Source of the DNA: Pectobacterium cacticida
Lineage (GTDB): Bacteria > Pseudomonadota > Gammaproteobacteria > Enterobacterales > Enterobacteriaceae
Assembly: GCF_036885195.1 (NCBI RefSeq)
Contig: NZ_CP133656.1
Span: 1,364,001 to 1,428,000, forward strand
DNA: 64,000 nt
Reading direction: 5' to 3'
How positions within the stretch are numbered: position 1 is the first letter of the stretch; every line of letters starts with the position of its first letter. The notes below the pieces were generated by a model. The model ran no database searches and was not told the origin of the DNA. It worked only from the letters and a program-made list of their open reading frames with translations. Position numbers and translations under genes: made by a program. Shown in pieces: positions 26,494-35,271 of this stretch.

Positions 26494-26644
26494 GTAGACC
26501 CTATCCCATTAGGGCTATTTTACTTGCCATTTTGGCCCTGGGCAGTGCTCGAAATCCTCGCGTACTCCGTGTACGCTCCGGTTTCTGCGCGCTGTCCGTG
26601 ACCAAACTGACTGCGACAATGACGCCTACTGGGATAGGATCTTA
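26494..26644 (+). mobile_element. MITE-like intergenic repeat, full copy B
   Basis: About 150 bases bounded by inverted termini: left GACCCTATCCCATTAGG, right the complement of CCTACTGGGATAGGATC (two mismatches plus one gap). The interior has no coding frame but contains a small palindrome (CGTAC-TCCGT-GTACG). Related pieces occur at 25492 (left half), 34421 (both ends only) and 61254 (right end), so it is a dispersed family. A target duplication was not clear. Confidence 0.7.
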
Positions 26645-26859
26645 GTCAGTATCTATGGCAGAACGAATATAAAGTGTGGTGTGGTTAACAGTTATTATTA
26701 TTTCATCGAATATCAGCATAATTCAACGTGTCATTCACCAATAAAATGAAAATCTTATTCGTAAAAATAATTATAAGATCGATAATAAATAGTAATAAGA
26801 TGAAATAAAACGCAGTGTGCGCTTTAGAAGCGCACGTTTATGTGCGCCTTGGCTGTCGA

Positions 26860-28164
26860 TTATTCAAATAATTGTTCGTCACGAACCGCGTCATGGATGG
26901 CGTTGGTCAGCTTACGCAACTCCGCGGGCTGAATGATAAACGGTGGCATCAGATAAATGAGGCGGCCAAAGGGACGGATCCACACGCCGCGTTGGACGAA
27001 GAAACGCTGGAGTCGCGCCATATTAACCGGACGCCGTGTTTCCACCACGCCAATAGCGCCCAGCACACGAACGTTTGCGACTAATGGGGAATGGGTGCAA
27101 GGGGCCAACGACTCGCGTAGTTGCCTTTCTATATTTAGGACGTATTCCGGCCAGCGATTTTCCGCCAGTAGCGATAAGCTGGCATTGGCTGCCGCGCAGG
27201 CGAGCGGGTTACCCATAAACGTCGGGCCATGCATAAAGCAGCCAGCGGTGCCGTTGCTGATGGTTTCCGCCACTGTGCGCGTGGTTAACGTGGCGGAGAG
27301 CGTCATATAACCGCCGGTCAGCGCTTTCCCCAGACACAGGATATCGGGTGCGATTCCCGCATGTTCACAGGCAAATAGCTTACCCGTGCGACCAAACCCC
27401 GTGGCAATCTCATCGGCAATCAATAACACGCCCCATTGATCGCACAGTTCCCGTACGCGGCGCAGGTAGGCCGGATGGTAAAACCGCATTCCGCCAGCGC
27501 CCTGCACGATAGGTTCCAGTATTACTGCGGCAATAGCGTGAGCGTGCGTCTCTAGCAGAGACTGAAACGGGGCAATCTCGGCTTCCTGCCATTCGTCGGC
27601 AAATCCGCCTTCGCCAGTAAGCGCTAACGGCGGGGCGGAGACAAACAGATGGGCTGGCAAGTACCCCTGATACAGGCTATGCATGGAATTCTGCGGGTCG
27701 CATACGGACATCGCGCCAAATGTATCGCCATGATAGCCGTGGCGCAGGGTAAGAAAGCGTTGACGCTTTTCACCGCGCGCCTGCCAATATTGCAGCGCCA
27801 TTTTCATTGCTACTTCGACGGCGACCGACCCGGAATCTGCCAGAAAAACGCATTCCAGTCCTTGCGGCGTGATATCCACGAGTCGGCGGCATAGCGCCAC
27901 CGCCGCCGGATGGGTGATACCGCCAAACATGACGTGCGCCATCTGACCGAGTTGGGCTTGTACCGCCTGATTAATGACGGGGTGATTATAGCCGTGAATG
28001 GCAGACCACCAGGATGACATGCCGTCAATCAGGTGACGCCCGTCTGCCAACGTAAGCATCACGCCGCTGGCTGATACCACGGGATAGCAGGGCAGCGGCG
28101 CGGTCATCGACGTGTAGGGATGCCAGATATGGCGCTGGTCAAACGTAATCTCTTCTGCGTTCAT
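26860..28164 (-). CDS. bioA: Adenosylmethionine-8-amino-7-oxononanoate aminotransferase BioA
   Basis: A 434-residue PLP enzyme that converts 8-amino-7-oxononanoate to 7,8-diaminononanoate with S-adenosylmethionine as amino donor. It starts with DQRHIWHPYTSM, the BioA opening. It contains LIDGMSSWWSAIHGYNHP, RHGYHGDTFGAMSVCDP, LIADEIATGFGRTGK and the PLP lysine in CLGKALTGGYM. It is divergent from bioBFCD across a shared BirA operator. A hairpin at 26815-26835 (GTGCGC/GCGCAC) lies beyond its stop. Confidence 0.96.
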   Translation of the reverse strand: MNAEEITFDQRHIWHPYTSMTAPLPCYPVVSASGVMLTLADGRHLIDGMSSWWSAIHGYNHPVINQAVQAQLGQMAHVMFGGITHPAAVALCRRLVDITPQGLECVFLADSGSVAVEVAMKMALQYWQARGEKRQRFLTLRHGYHGDTFGAMSVCDPQNSMHSLYQGYLPAHLFVSAPPLALTGEGGFADEWQEAEIAPFQSLLETHAHAIAAVILEPIVQGAGGMRFYHPAYLRRVRELCDQWGVLLIADEIATGFGRTGKLFACEHAGIAPDILCLGKALTGGYMTLSATLTTRTVAETISNGTAGCFMHGPTFMGNPLACAAANASLSLLAENRWPEYVLNIERQLRESLAPCTHSPLVANVRVLGAIGVVETRRPVNMARLQRFFVQRGVWIRPFGRLIYLMPPFIIQPAELRKLTNAIHDAVRDEQLFE

Positions 28165-28173
28165 AGTGATCCA

Positions 28174-28207
28174 TTGTAAACCATATATATGTTAAATTGG
28201 TTGACAG
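28174..28207. promoter_or_regulatory. BirA operator between bioA and bioB
   Basis: TTGTAAACC (28174-28182) and GGTTGACAG (28199-28207) are separated by 16 bases, close to the BirA consensus TTGTAAACC-N15/16-GGTTTACAA. It overlaps both divergent promoters, as in E. coli, so biotin-loaded BirA should repress both sides. Confidence 0.88.
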
Positions 28208-28259
28208 TGTAGCGGGTTAATTTACACTGATGAAACGTTTTTTGTGTGGAGATATCAGG

Positions 28260-29297
28260 ATGTCTGACCGCATTGTTTGGACGCTGGAGCAAGCGCAAGA
28301 CTTATTTAATAGGCCGTTTCTGGAACTGATGTTTGAGGCGCAGCAGGTTCACCGCCAGCATTTTGATCCCCGCCAGGTGCAGGTAAGTACGTTACTGTCT
28401 ATAAAGACAGGCGCGTGCCCAGAGGACTGTAAATATTGTCCGCAGAGTTCCCGCTATCGCACCGGAATTGAGACTGAGCGTCTGATGCAGGTCGAACAGG
28501 TGTTGGAATCGGCTCGTCAGGCAAAAGCTGCCGGGTCGACACGTTTCTGTATGGGGGCCGCGTGGAAAAACCCCCATGAGCGTGATATGCCCTATCTGGA
28601 ACAGATGGTGCAAGGTGTCAAAGCGATGGGCATGGAAACCTGTATGACGTTGGGGACATTGCACCGCGATCAGGCTGAACGTCTGGCGGCGGCCGGGCTG
28701 GACTTCTACAACCATAATCTCGACACCTCGCCGGAATTCTACGGCAGCATTATCACGACTCGCACCTACCAGGAACGCCTCGATACGTTGGATAAGGTGC
28801 GCGACGCGGGGATTAAAGTGTGCTCAGGCGGCATCGTGGGGTTGGGAGAAACCGTGCGCGATCGCGCCGGGCTGCTGGTGCAACTGGCTAACCTACCGAC
28901 GCCGCCAGAAAGTGTGCCGATTAACATGTTGGTCAAAGTGAAAGGGACGCCGCTGGCGGAGAATGAGGATGTCGATCCGTTTGATTTCATTCGTACTATC
29001 GCCGTGGCGCGTATCATGATGCCGACCTCCTATGTGCGCTTGTCCGCCGGTCGCGAGCAAATGAGTGAACAAACGCAGGCGATGTGCTTTATGGCCGGCG
29101 CCAATTCGATTTTCTACGGCTGTAAACTGCTTACGACCCCCAATCCGAAAGAGGATAAAGATCTGGCGTTGTTCCTCAAACTAGGGCTCAACCCGCAGCA
29201 GGCGTCCACCGACTATGGTGACAACCAACAGCAACAGCGGTTGGCGGAACAGCTGATTAACGCGGATAACGAGCAATTTTATAATGCCGCAATGTAA
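28260..29297 (+). CDS. bioB: Biotin synthase BioB
   Basis: A 345-residue radical-SAM enzyme that inserts sulfur into dethiobiotin. It has the iron-sulfur motif CPEDCKYCPQ (CxxxCxxC), FCMGAAWKNPHERDM, YNHNLDTSPEFY and the closing YVRLSAGREQMSEQTQAMCFMAGANSIFYG. The start at 28260 (MSDRIVWTL) matches E. coli; GGAG lies eight bases before it. It is first in bioBFCD and derepressed with bioA. Confidence 0.97.
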   Translation: MSDRIVWTLEQAQDLFNRPFLELMFEAQQVHRQHFDPRQVQVSTLLSIKTGACPEDCKYCPQSSRYRTGIETERLMQVEQVLESARQAKAAGSTRFCMGAAWKNPHERDMPYLEQMVQGVKAMGMETCMTLGTLHRDQAERLAAAGLDFYNHNLDTSPEFYGSIITTRTYQERLDTLDKVRDAGIKVCSGGIVGLGETVRDRAGLLVQLANLPTPPESVPINMLVKVKGTPLAENEDVDPFDFIRTIAVARIMMPTSYVRLSAGREQMSEQTQAMCFMAGANSIFYGCKLLTTPNPKEDKDLALFLKLGLNPQQASTDYGDNQQQQRLAEQLINADNEQFYNAAM

Positions 29298-29333
29298 CGC
29301 CCTGCACGCCCATCGCCAGGTAAGGGGAGCATC

Positions 29334-30491
29334 ATGAGCTGGCTGCAACGTATCGAAACTGCGCTGGCACAGCGCCGTTACGAGGACGCTTACCGATCGA
29401 GGATCGCGAATCAAGGCGGCAGCGGGCGCTGGCTGATGCAGGGCGATCGCCGCTATCTGAATTTTTCCAGCAATGACTATCTGGGGCTAAGCCATCACCC
29501 TGAAATTGTCCATGCCTGGCAGCAGGGGGCTGAACGCTACGGGGTTGGCAGCGGCGGTTCAGGTCATGTCGTCGGGTATACCGATGCTCATGCAATGCTG
29601 GAGAGCCAGCTTGCCGATTGGCTGGGCTACCCGCGAGCGCTGTTGTTTATTTCCGGCTATGCCGCGAATCAGGCCGTGGTAGCCGCGCTGGCACAGGCGG
29701 AAGATCGTATTTTGGCCGACAGGTTGAGCCACGCTTCGTTGCTGGAAGCGGCAGCGCAGTGTCCGGCAACGCTGAGGCGCTTCCAACACAATCAGGCCGA
29801 TAGTCTGCGAGCGCTGCTAAAAAAAACGACTGACGGCCAGACGCTGGTGGTGACCGAGGGGGTTTTCAGTATGGATGGCGACACGGCGCCGCTGCCTGCG
29901 TTGGCTGAGCAGTGCCGGGCACACGCCGCCTGGCTAATGGTGGATGATGCGCATGGCATTGGCGTACTCGGTGATGAAGGCCGGGGGAGTTGCTGGGCGC
30001 AGGGCGTCAAACCGGAACTGTTGATCGTCACGTTTGGCAAAGCGTTTGGTGTCAGTGGTGCGGCGGTATTGTGCGCTGAGCCGCTTGCTGAATACTTCCT
30101 GCAATTTGCCCGTCATTTGATTTACAGCACCGCGATGCCCGCCGCGCAGGCCTGCGCGCTGAGCGCAGCGGTTAACTGCATTCGTCAGGGCGACGCGCAG
30201 CGTAGAGCGTTACGGTGCAATATTGAGCAGTTCCGCGCAGGCTTTTCCAACTCGTCCTATCAACTGATGGATTCACAGAGCGCAATTCAACCGCTCATTG
30301 TTGGCGAGAACGCGCGCGCGTTGGCGTTGACAAGCCGCCTGCGCGAACAAGGAGTGTGGGTCAGCGCCATGCGGCCGCCGACGGTGCCGCCCGGTAGCGC
30401 GCGCCTGCGAATTACGCTGACGGCGCAGCATCAGCCTGAAGATATCCACCGTTTGCTGACGGAATTACATCATGCCGACACTGAACGATAA
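29334..30491 (+). CDS. bioF: 8-amino-7-oxononanoate synthase BioF
   Basis: A 385-residue PLP enzyme that condenses pimeloyl-ACP (or CoA) with alanine. Motifs: FSSNDYLGLSHHPE, YGVGSGGSGHVVGYTDAHAMLE, VDDAHGIGVLG and the Schiff-base lysine in TFGKAFGVSGA. A ribosome site AGGGGAG is five to six bases before ATG. Its 3' end overlaps bioC by 20 bases. Confidence 0.97.
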   Translation: MSWLQRIETALAQRRYEDAYRSRIANQGGSGRWLMQGDRRYLNFSSNDYLGLSHHPEIVHAWQQGAERYGVGSGGSGHVVGYTDAHAMLESQLADWLGYPRALLFISGYAANQAVVAALAQAEDRILADRLSHASLLEAAAQCPATLRRFQHNQADSLRALLKKTTDGQTLVVTEGVFSMDGDTAPLPALAEQCRAHAAWLMVDDAHGIGVLGDEGRGSCWAQGVKPELLIVTFGKAFGVSGAAVLCAEPLAEYFLQFARHLIYSTAMPAAQACALSAAVNCIRQGDAQRRALRCNIEQFRAGFSNSSYQLMDSQSAIQPLIVGENARALALTSRLREQGVWVSAMRPPTVPPGSARLRITLTAQHQPEDIHRLLTELHHADTER

Positions 30492-31236
30492 CAAGCAGGC
30501 AATAGCGCTGGCATTTGGCCGCGCGGCGTCGGGCTACGACCGTTTTGCCGCGTTGCAGCGCATCAGCGGCGATCGCCTGTTGGCGCTAATGCCCTCTCAC
30601 AGCGGATTACTACAGGTATTGGATGCCGGGTGCGGAACCGGGCACTTCAGTCGGTACTGGCGTCAACACGGAAAAAAGGTCATTGCGCTGGATTTATCGG
30701 CGGAAATGCTCGGCTACGCACGTGAGCGGCAGGTGGCCGACTACTACTTAGCGGGCGATATTGAAAACTTGCCGCTGGCGGATGGCAGCGTGGATATCAG
30801 CTACAGCAATCTTGCGGTGCAATGGTGTGACGACTTACCTCGGACGTTGGCGGAGTTCTACCGGGTGACGCGGTCAGGGGGGATCATGGCCTTTTCTACG
30901 TTGGCAGAAGGGTCTTTGTGCGAGCTATCACAGGCGTGGCAGCGGGTAGACGGCACGCGGCGGACGAATCGCTTCCTATCGTTTGCCGCTATTGACGCGG
31001 CCTGTCAGCGCTATAGGCATCACCTGGTGCAAGAACATGAGGTCTGCCTGTTCCCTGATGTCGTGGCGCTAATGAAATCGCTAAAAGGGATTGGCGCGAC
31101 CTGGCTGCATGAAGGACGGGCGCCGGGGTTATTGAGTCGGGCGCGCCTGGCGGCGCTCTCTGCCCACTATCCGCAAGAACAGGGCGGTTATCCGCTCAGT
31201 TATCAACTGGTTTATGGAATTATTTATCGTGATTAA
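30472..31236 (+). CDS. bioC: Malonyl-ACP O-methyltransferase BioC
   Basis: A 254-residue SAM-dependent methyltransferase that masks malonyl-ACP to start pimelate-moiety synthesis. Motif I is LDAGCGTGHFSRYW. LDLSAEMLGYAR and SNLAVQWCDDLPRTLAEFYRVTRSGG follow, as in E. coli BioC. It overlaps bioF upstream and bioD downstream, showing tight coupling within bioBFCD. Confidence 0.95.
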   Translation: MPTLNDNKQAIALAFGRAASGYDRFAALQRISGDRLLALMPSHSGLLQVLDAGCGTGHFSRYWRQHGKKVIALDLSAEMLGYARERQVADYYLAGDIENLPLADGSVDISYSNLAVQWCDDLPRTLAEFYRVTRSGGIMAFSTLAEGSLCELSQAWQRVDGTRRTNRFLSFAAIDAACQRYRHHLVQEHEVCLFPDVVALMKSLKGIGATWLHEGRAPGLLSRARLAALSAHYPQEQGGYPLSYQLVYGIIYRD

Positions 31237-31903
31237 GCGTTGGTTTGTGACGGGAACGGACACCGACGTGGGGAAAACGGTCGCCAGCATGGCGTTGCTT
31301 CAGGCGGCGAATCAGGCGGGATATCGCACCGCCGGTTACAAACCCGTCGCTTCCGGCTGTCAAATGACGGCTGCAGGCATGCGCAACGGCGATGCGCTGG
31401 CGCTTCAGGCGAATAGCAGCGTCCGGCTCGATTATGAGGCCGTGAACCCGCTGGCATTTATGGAACCGACTTCACCGCATATTATCAGCGCGGTAGCGCA
31501 GCGGCCGATCTCTCTTTCGACGTTATCCGCCGGTCTGCGGGCGTTAGAAACACAGGCAGACTGGTTGCTGGTTGAGGGAGCGGGCGGGTGGTTTACGCCG
31601 CTGTCCGATCGGGTGACGTTTGCCGATTGGGTGATTAGGGAACAACTTCCCGTAATTTTGGTGGTGGGTATCAAACTGGGGTGTATCAACCACGCGCTGC
31701 TAACCGCTAACGCTATTCGGCATGCGGGGCTGCACCTTGGCGGCTGGATTGCCAACGACGTCATCCCCCCCGGTAAATGGCATCAGCCGTATCTGCAAAC
31801 GCTACAACAGCGCCTGTCCGCGCCGATGCTGGGGGAGATTCCTTACTTACCAGATATTCATCAGCATAATCTGGGGCAATACCTAACGATTGGATGGTTA
31901 TAA
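31229..31903 (+). CDS. bioD: Dethiobiotin synthetase BioD
   Basis: A 224-residue ATP-dependent carboxylase closing the ureido ring. It has P-loop GTDTDVGKTVAS, GYKPVASGCQ, EPTSPHIISA and VEGAGGWFTPLSD. The start is read as GTG 31229 (VIKRWFVTG), which overlaps the bioC stop (GTGATTAA) and matches the length of E. coli BioD. ATG 31214 is an in-frame alternative. In E. coli uvrB follows; here an Hcp module intervenes. Confidence 0.95.
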   Translation: MIKRWFVTGTDTDVGKTVASMALLQAANQAGYRTAGYKPVASGCQMTAAGMRNGDALALQANSSVRLDYEAVNPLAFMEPTSPHIISAVAQRPISLSTLSAGLRALETQADWLLVEGAGGWFTPLSDRVTFADWVIREQLPVILVVGIKLGCINHALLTANAIRHAGLHLGGWIANDVIPPGKWHQPYLQTLQQRLSAPMLGEIPYLPDIHQHNLGQYLTIGWL

Positions 31904-32221
31904 GGATGATAGAAGTAAGAGTTAGCGAAATAACTAACGTGATGAAGTAGCGAGTGCGGGCTATTTATTTTTGGCTAATTATCTCATATTGCATAATAAT
32001 GAAATCATTCATTTATTATAGAGAAGACCAGCTTGCCATGATTAATGATATCGCTAATGCTGCCTTATTCTGAGAACGGTTTTTTATTAATATCTGGTCT
32101 CAGGGAGAATAATGGTGATAGACTCATTTCAGTAGCCTTTATTTCAATGAAGATATTTTGTTGGAAATGCTTTTATTAGAAATGATTATGAGAACAATTA
32201 ACGTGATTCAAGGAATGTATC
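31904..32221. other. bioD-hcp intergenic region
   Basis: 318 AT-rich bases without a believable gene. A short inverted repeat (GTTAG/CTAAC) follows bioD and is too weak to call a terminator. It marks the left edge of Hcp module 1. An AAGGA ribosome site lies eight bases before the hcp start. Confidence 0.4.
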
Positions 32222-32701
32222 ATGGCGAATATTATTTACCTGTCATTAAGCGGTGATAAGCAAGGATTGATATCGGCTGGGTGTTCTACCATGGCCTCCG
32301 TCGGCAACCTGCATCAATCTGGACATGAAGATGAGATTTTTGTTTACGAGTTAAACACCAGCGTTACGCGGGAAGATAATATCGCCTGCTACCCCCTGCA
32401 AATCAGAAAACCGATTGATAAATCTACGCCGCTACTCTCCCAAGCCTTGGGCGATAAAGAAGTATTAACCTGTACGTTTTCGCTTTATCGGACCGCTATG
32501 GCGGGCGGTAATGAATGTTATTTCAAAATAAAACTGTTAGGCGGGCTGATTACGGATATTAATGCGATATACCCTAATTCTTTAACGCATAATGATTTGC
32601 AACCGAGCGAAAGCCTCTCCTTTAAATTTAATACGATTGAGTGGGAACATGTGACAGCACGCACCAGTTCCTATTTGTTTTGGCAAGATACCGTTATATG
32701 A
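32222..32701 (+). CDS. Hcp family type VI secretion tube/effector protein (module 1)
   Basis: A 159-residue Hcp-like protein: MANIIYLSLSGDKQG, HEDEIFVYEL, IRKPIDKSTPLLSQALG, YPNSLTHND, SFKFNTIEWEH. These are hallmarks of the enterobacterial Hcp branch whose members stack as hexameric rings and carry small effectors in the lumen. No VgrG, PAAR or structural T6SS gene is near, so it is an orphan copy that would depend on a T6SS elsewhere. Its TGA is directly followed by the ATG of the next gene with no gap, so the two are probably coupled. A close paralogue lies at 43025; well over half of the positions are identical. Confidence 0.93.
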   Translation: MANIIYLSLSGDKQGLISAGCSTMASVGNLHQSGHEDEIFVYELNTSVTREDNIACYPLQIRKPIDKSTPLLSQALGDKEVLTCTFSLYRTAMAGGNECYFKIKLLGGLITDINAIYPNSLTHNDLQPSESLSFKFNTIEWEHVTARTSSYLFWQDTVI

Positions 32702-33496
32702 ATGGATTACACGTTTAGACGCTATCCCAATAGTCTTAATGGTATGGAATCTTATTATTTTTTTCTGCGCGGTTATCTGCAAATAGGGATATGTGAGAAT
32801 GTTATGAGTAAACGATCGGATATTGTTGAGGGAGTAACGGCAAGCACGCTAATTTATGGCTTAGTCTATACCGAAGTGCTTGGCTGGGTTGATTTAGGTC
32901 ATGCGCAAGGTGGTGACATCAGAAGGTTATTACTGCAATTTGAGGCGGGGGAACGCGGGAATCAGCCGTATTATTATGTAAAATATTTCCAGGATATGCA
33001 GAAATTCAGAAAAAGAATCGGCATAGCTAAACATACTGTCTGGCGCATTCGAAAAGGGGTATCACGTCGCGAGCGCCTGACTATTGCGCTTGCGATGATG
33101 ATGACCGTGGCTCGCCGTTTTGAGAGCCTGCAAGCTGGCTTTCCGTTTAATCTTCTTACTGATAGTGGGTTTAGTGGAGAAGATCTCGTCTCGGATTTAT
33201 TAGGCTTTTATCGCGTCATTGATGGCATACATTATTTCTCTGAGCTCAAGCCCGTTAGCAGGGATGAAGCATTAAAGCGCTGGGATTTTTATGGACCGAT
33301 TGGCTCGTTTAAGAATGAATCATTCAAACCATTACTTTTCCCCGATCCCGATAAGCATCCTAATGCGCGCCCCTACTTTGGAACGTTGCCTGCCTTTATG
33401 ACCAGGATTAAACCCTACCTCTCGGCTCCCTCTGAGCGGGTGGATATCGTGGTTGATGATGGGACAGGGCTGCACCTGAAATTCTCAGGGGGATAA
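32702..33496 (+). CDS. Putative Hcp-linked effector of unknown activity
   Basis: 264 residues, starting at the base after the hcp stop and ending immediately before the next gene. No signal peptide or clear transmembrane helix is seen. Two segments, GWVDLGHAQGGD (residues 61-72, with H67) and DSGFSGEDLVSDLLGFY (154-170), resemble in order the GFxDxxHxRxxxD and FSWEDxYSNLxG stretches of DUF4056 proteins; that link is tentative. The position (hcp, this gene, two small anchored proteins) is that of a T6SS cargo toxin followed by immunity genes. The biochemical activity cannot be assigned. A shorter start such as M15 is possible. Confidence 0.7.
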   Translation: MDYTFRRYPNSLNGMESYYFFLRGYLQIGICENVMSKRSDIVEGVTASTLIYGLVYTEVLGWVDLGHAQGGDIRRLLLQFEAGERGNQPYYYVKYFQDMQKFRKRIGIAKHTVWRIRKGVSRRERLTIALAMMMTVARRFESLQAGFPFNLLTDSGFSGEDLVSDLLGFYRVIDGIHYFSELKPVSRDEALKRWDFYGPIGSFKNESFKPLLFPDPDKHPNARPYFGTLPAFMTRIKPYLSAPSERVDIVVDDGTGLHLKFSGG

Positions 33497-33943
33497 ATGG
33501 CGACGTTATATCGTTTACTGAGAAATCTGGTCATGGGGGTCATCATCGCCGTGGGGGCCGGGATCTGGTTTATTTTCGGGTCTGGTTCTGATTCCGGTCC
33601 AAATGTTGAATTTTATAGCCAGGAGGACAACACCCTATACGAAAGGCTCACAGACGATATTGTTAAGGGCGCTCCGCGTATTTCGCCAGTTTATCGGTTT
33701 GTTCATTATTCTCCCGTGGGAGCTGCTGCGGAAGTGAGTGCGGTGTATTTTGAAAACATTACGGATATTGCCACACTGAAAGGCTACCTTGCCTCCCTCG
33801 GCTGTACCCTTGAGATGACAGAAGCCAATGTCGAAATGTGGCTAAGTCACGATAAGAGCAAAGCGATAACCCTTGCTGTTGACGTAGAGGGAAGAACCGT
33901 CGCTTTAGAAATTCGATCGCCGCCGCCGCCGTGGTGGAGATGA
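33497..33943 (+). CDS. Putative immunity protein, N-terminal membrane anchor (module 1, copy 1)
   Basis: A 148-residue protein with one N-terminal hydrophobic segment (VMGVIIAVGAGIWFIFG, residues about 13-29) and a soluble domain of about 110 residues, most likely periplasmic. Its core LTDDIVKGAPRISPVYRFV and EVSAVYF recur in the next gene, so the two are tandem paralogues. It starts at the base after the effector stop. A periplasmic, membrane-tethered immunity role is inferred from position and would imply a toxin acting in the periplasm. No known family was recognised. Confidence 0.7.
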   Translation: MATLYRLLRNLVMGVIIAVGAGIWFIFGSGSDSGPNVEFYSQEDNTLYERLTDDIVKGAPRISPVYRFVHYSPVGAAAEVSAVYFENITDIATLKGYLASLGCTLEMTEANVEMWLSHDKSKAITLAVDVEGRTVALEIRSPPPPWWR

Positions 33944-33979
33944 TAAACCGGAAGGCATTAGCGCCCTTGGGAAGGATAA

Positions 33980-34408
33980 ATGGCAAAAGCCTATCGATTA
34001 CTGTGCGACCTATGTATGGCCTGTATCATCGCGACGGGGTTGTTGTGGTGGTTTTTCTCAGGTTTTCAATTCGAAAGTGAAGATTACACGATGGAAGACA
34101 AGGCCCTTTATGAAACGCTCACAGACGATATCATCAAAGGCGCGCCGCGAATATCGGCGAGCTATCGGTTTGTGAACGCGCCGGCTGATGGCCCTGCTTC
34201 GGAAGTGAGTGCGGTTTATTTTACCGATACCACGGATATCGCAGCGTTACGGCGCTACCTTGTTTCAATAGGCTGTACCCTGGAAAAGCGATCGCCAGAT
34301 GATGGGGAAGTATGGTTGAGTCAGGATGGTGCCAAGAGAATCATACTCGCGGTGGATCTGACGAGGAAAACGGTCAGTATGCAGGTGGTACTGCTGCCAT
34401 CAATATAG
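33980..34408 (+). CDS. Putative immunity protein, N-terminal membrane anchor (module 1, copy 2)
   Basis: A 142-residue paralogue of the preceding gene with the same layout: hydrophobic anchor (MACIIATGLLWWFFSG), then LTDDIIKGAPRISASYRFV, EVSAVYFTDTTDIAALRRYL and a C-terminal beta-rich part (RIILAVDLTRKTVSMQVVL). A GGAAGGA ribosome site lies just before ATG. Tandem duplicated immunity genes can broaden protection against variants of a toxin (general knowledge of such loci; inference here). It is the last gene of module 1. Confidence 0.7.
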   Translation: MAKAYRLLCDLCMACIIATGLLWWFFSGFQFESEDYTMEDKALYETLTDDIIKGAPRISASYRFVNAPADGPASEVSAVYFTDTTDIAALRRYLVSIGCTLEKRSPDDGEVWLSQDGAKRIILAVDLTRKTVSMQVVLLPSI

Positions 34409-34420
34409 CGATGACAATTG

Positions 34421-34455
34421 TAGAGCCTATTCCAGTCGCCCTGATGGGATAGGGG
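34421..34455. repeat. Minimal inverted repeat C (ends of the intergenic repeat family)
   Basis: GAGCCTATTCCAGT and CTGATGGGATAGG form a 9-bp stem with a G-U pair. The ends resemble those of copy B but lack its interior. It lies 12 bases after the last module 1 gene and could also act as its terminator. Confidence 0.5.
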
Positions 34456-34742
34456 GGAGTTTACTTCGGCAGCGTGAAATCACATCACGGTTGGTGTTGT
34501 TTACGACATTCAACTGTTTTTATATAAAAAATATAATATTTTACCGACATTAATAGGATAAACCTATTTTATTGCCCTCTAATCACCCAATGGCGTGGTG
34601 TAGTACTTCGCCGTTTTATGCTTTTCCTGTCTAATCGTCATACGAAAAATCACAGAAGACGTGTGAAGAAAATTCCTATCAGAGAGCATCATGAATGACG
34701 GTGGCATTTCGTTAACTCAGTGCTGATGCGGGGTTGTGGGAG

Positions 34743-34765
34743 TTATCCACCATTTCTGTGGATAA
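34743..34765. promoter_or_regulatory. Inverted pair of DnaA boxes upstream of uvrB
   Basis: TTATCCACC (eight of nine) and a perfect TGTGGATAA face each other across five bases and can also fold as an 8-bp hairpin. DnaA involvement upstream of uvrB is known in E. coli, so conservation is plausible. Confidence 0.6.
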
Positions 34766-35065
34766 CCATGTGTATTAGGGATAGACAACGTGCGCCAACC
34801 GAGAACTGACGCGGGTTGCCGCCGGGTTGGCGCTATTCTCCACTGTTTTTATAATATATTTATTATCATGTAGTTAGGTAAAATCAAGCGTCTTGATCAT
34901 CAATACCCGATCGCTGTATAAATTAACCTCTCCGTCTATCCAGTAATGTTACAACTTTATCTATTCTGGGGATAAATCATGCAGATTTTATTTGCTAGAA
35001 TAAAGATAAATGTGCTAGCGAATTCATTCGCCGATGAATAATTCAATCGAGTGATAATGTCTTGA

Positions 35066-35085
35066 TGCTGTTTTTATATCCAGTA
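35066..35085. promoter_or_regulatory. LexA (SOS) box of uvrB
   Basis: TGCTGTTTTTATATCCAGTA fits CTG-N10-CAG and is very close to the E. coli uvrB SOS box. It lies about 190 bases before the uvrB start, so uvrB should be DNA-damage inducible with a long leader. Confidence 0.85.
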
Positions 35086-35271
35086 TCATGGCGGTGGCGA
35101 ATTCCCTGATTGGCATTCAGAATACAGGACTCGACGTGCGTCGCCAGCGTGTAGGGGCGACAATGCGAGAGACTGAAATTGTTTGCTGTGCCGTTTACCT
35201 GCCTTCAGGCATCCATTCACAAACCTCGCGTATTGCGCGATGGCTAAAAATGATAAGTAGCGTGTCTAGCG

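Larger units (their letters stand above)
34456..35271. other. Long non-coding region upstream of uvrB
   Basis: About 800 bases. It is AT-rich at 34500-34570 and 34840-35030 and carries DnaA and LexA sites (separate entries). The frame at 35088-35279 has no ribosome site and is not called. It forms the right border of Hcp module 1; no insertion-sequence remnant was recognised. Confidence 0.5.

Noticed and set aside
34421..34455. CRISPR-like repeat
   Set aside because: Repeat pieces of this family are few, far apart and unevenly sized, with no regular spacers and no cas genes.
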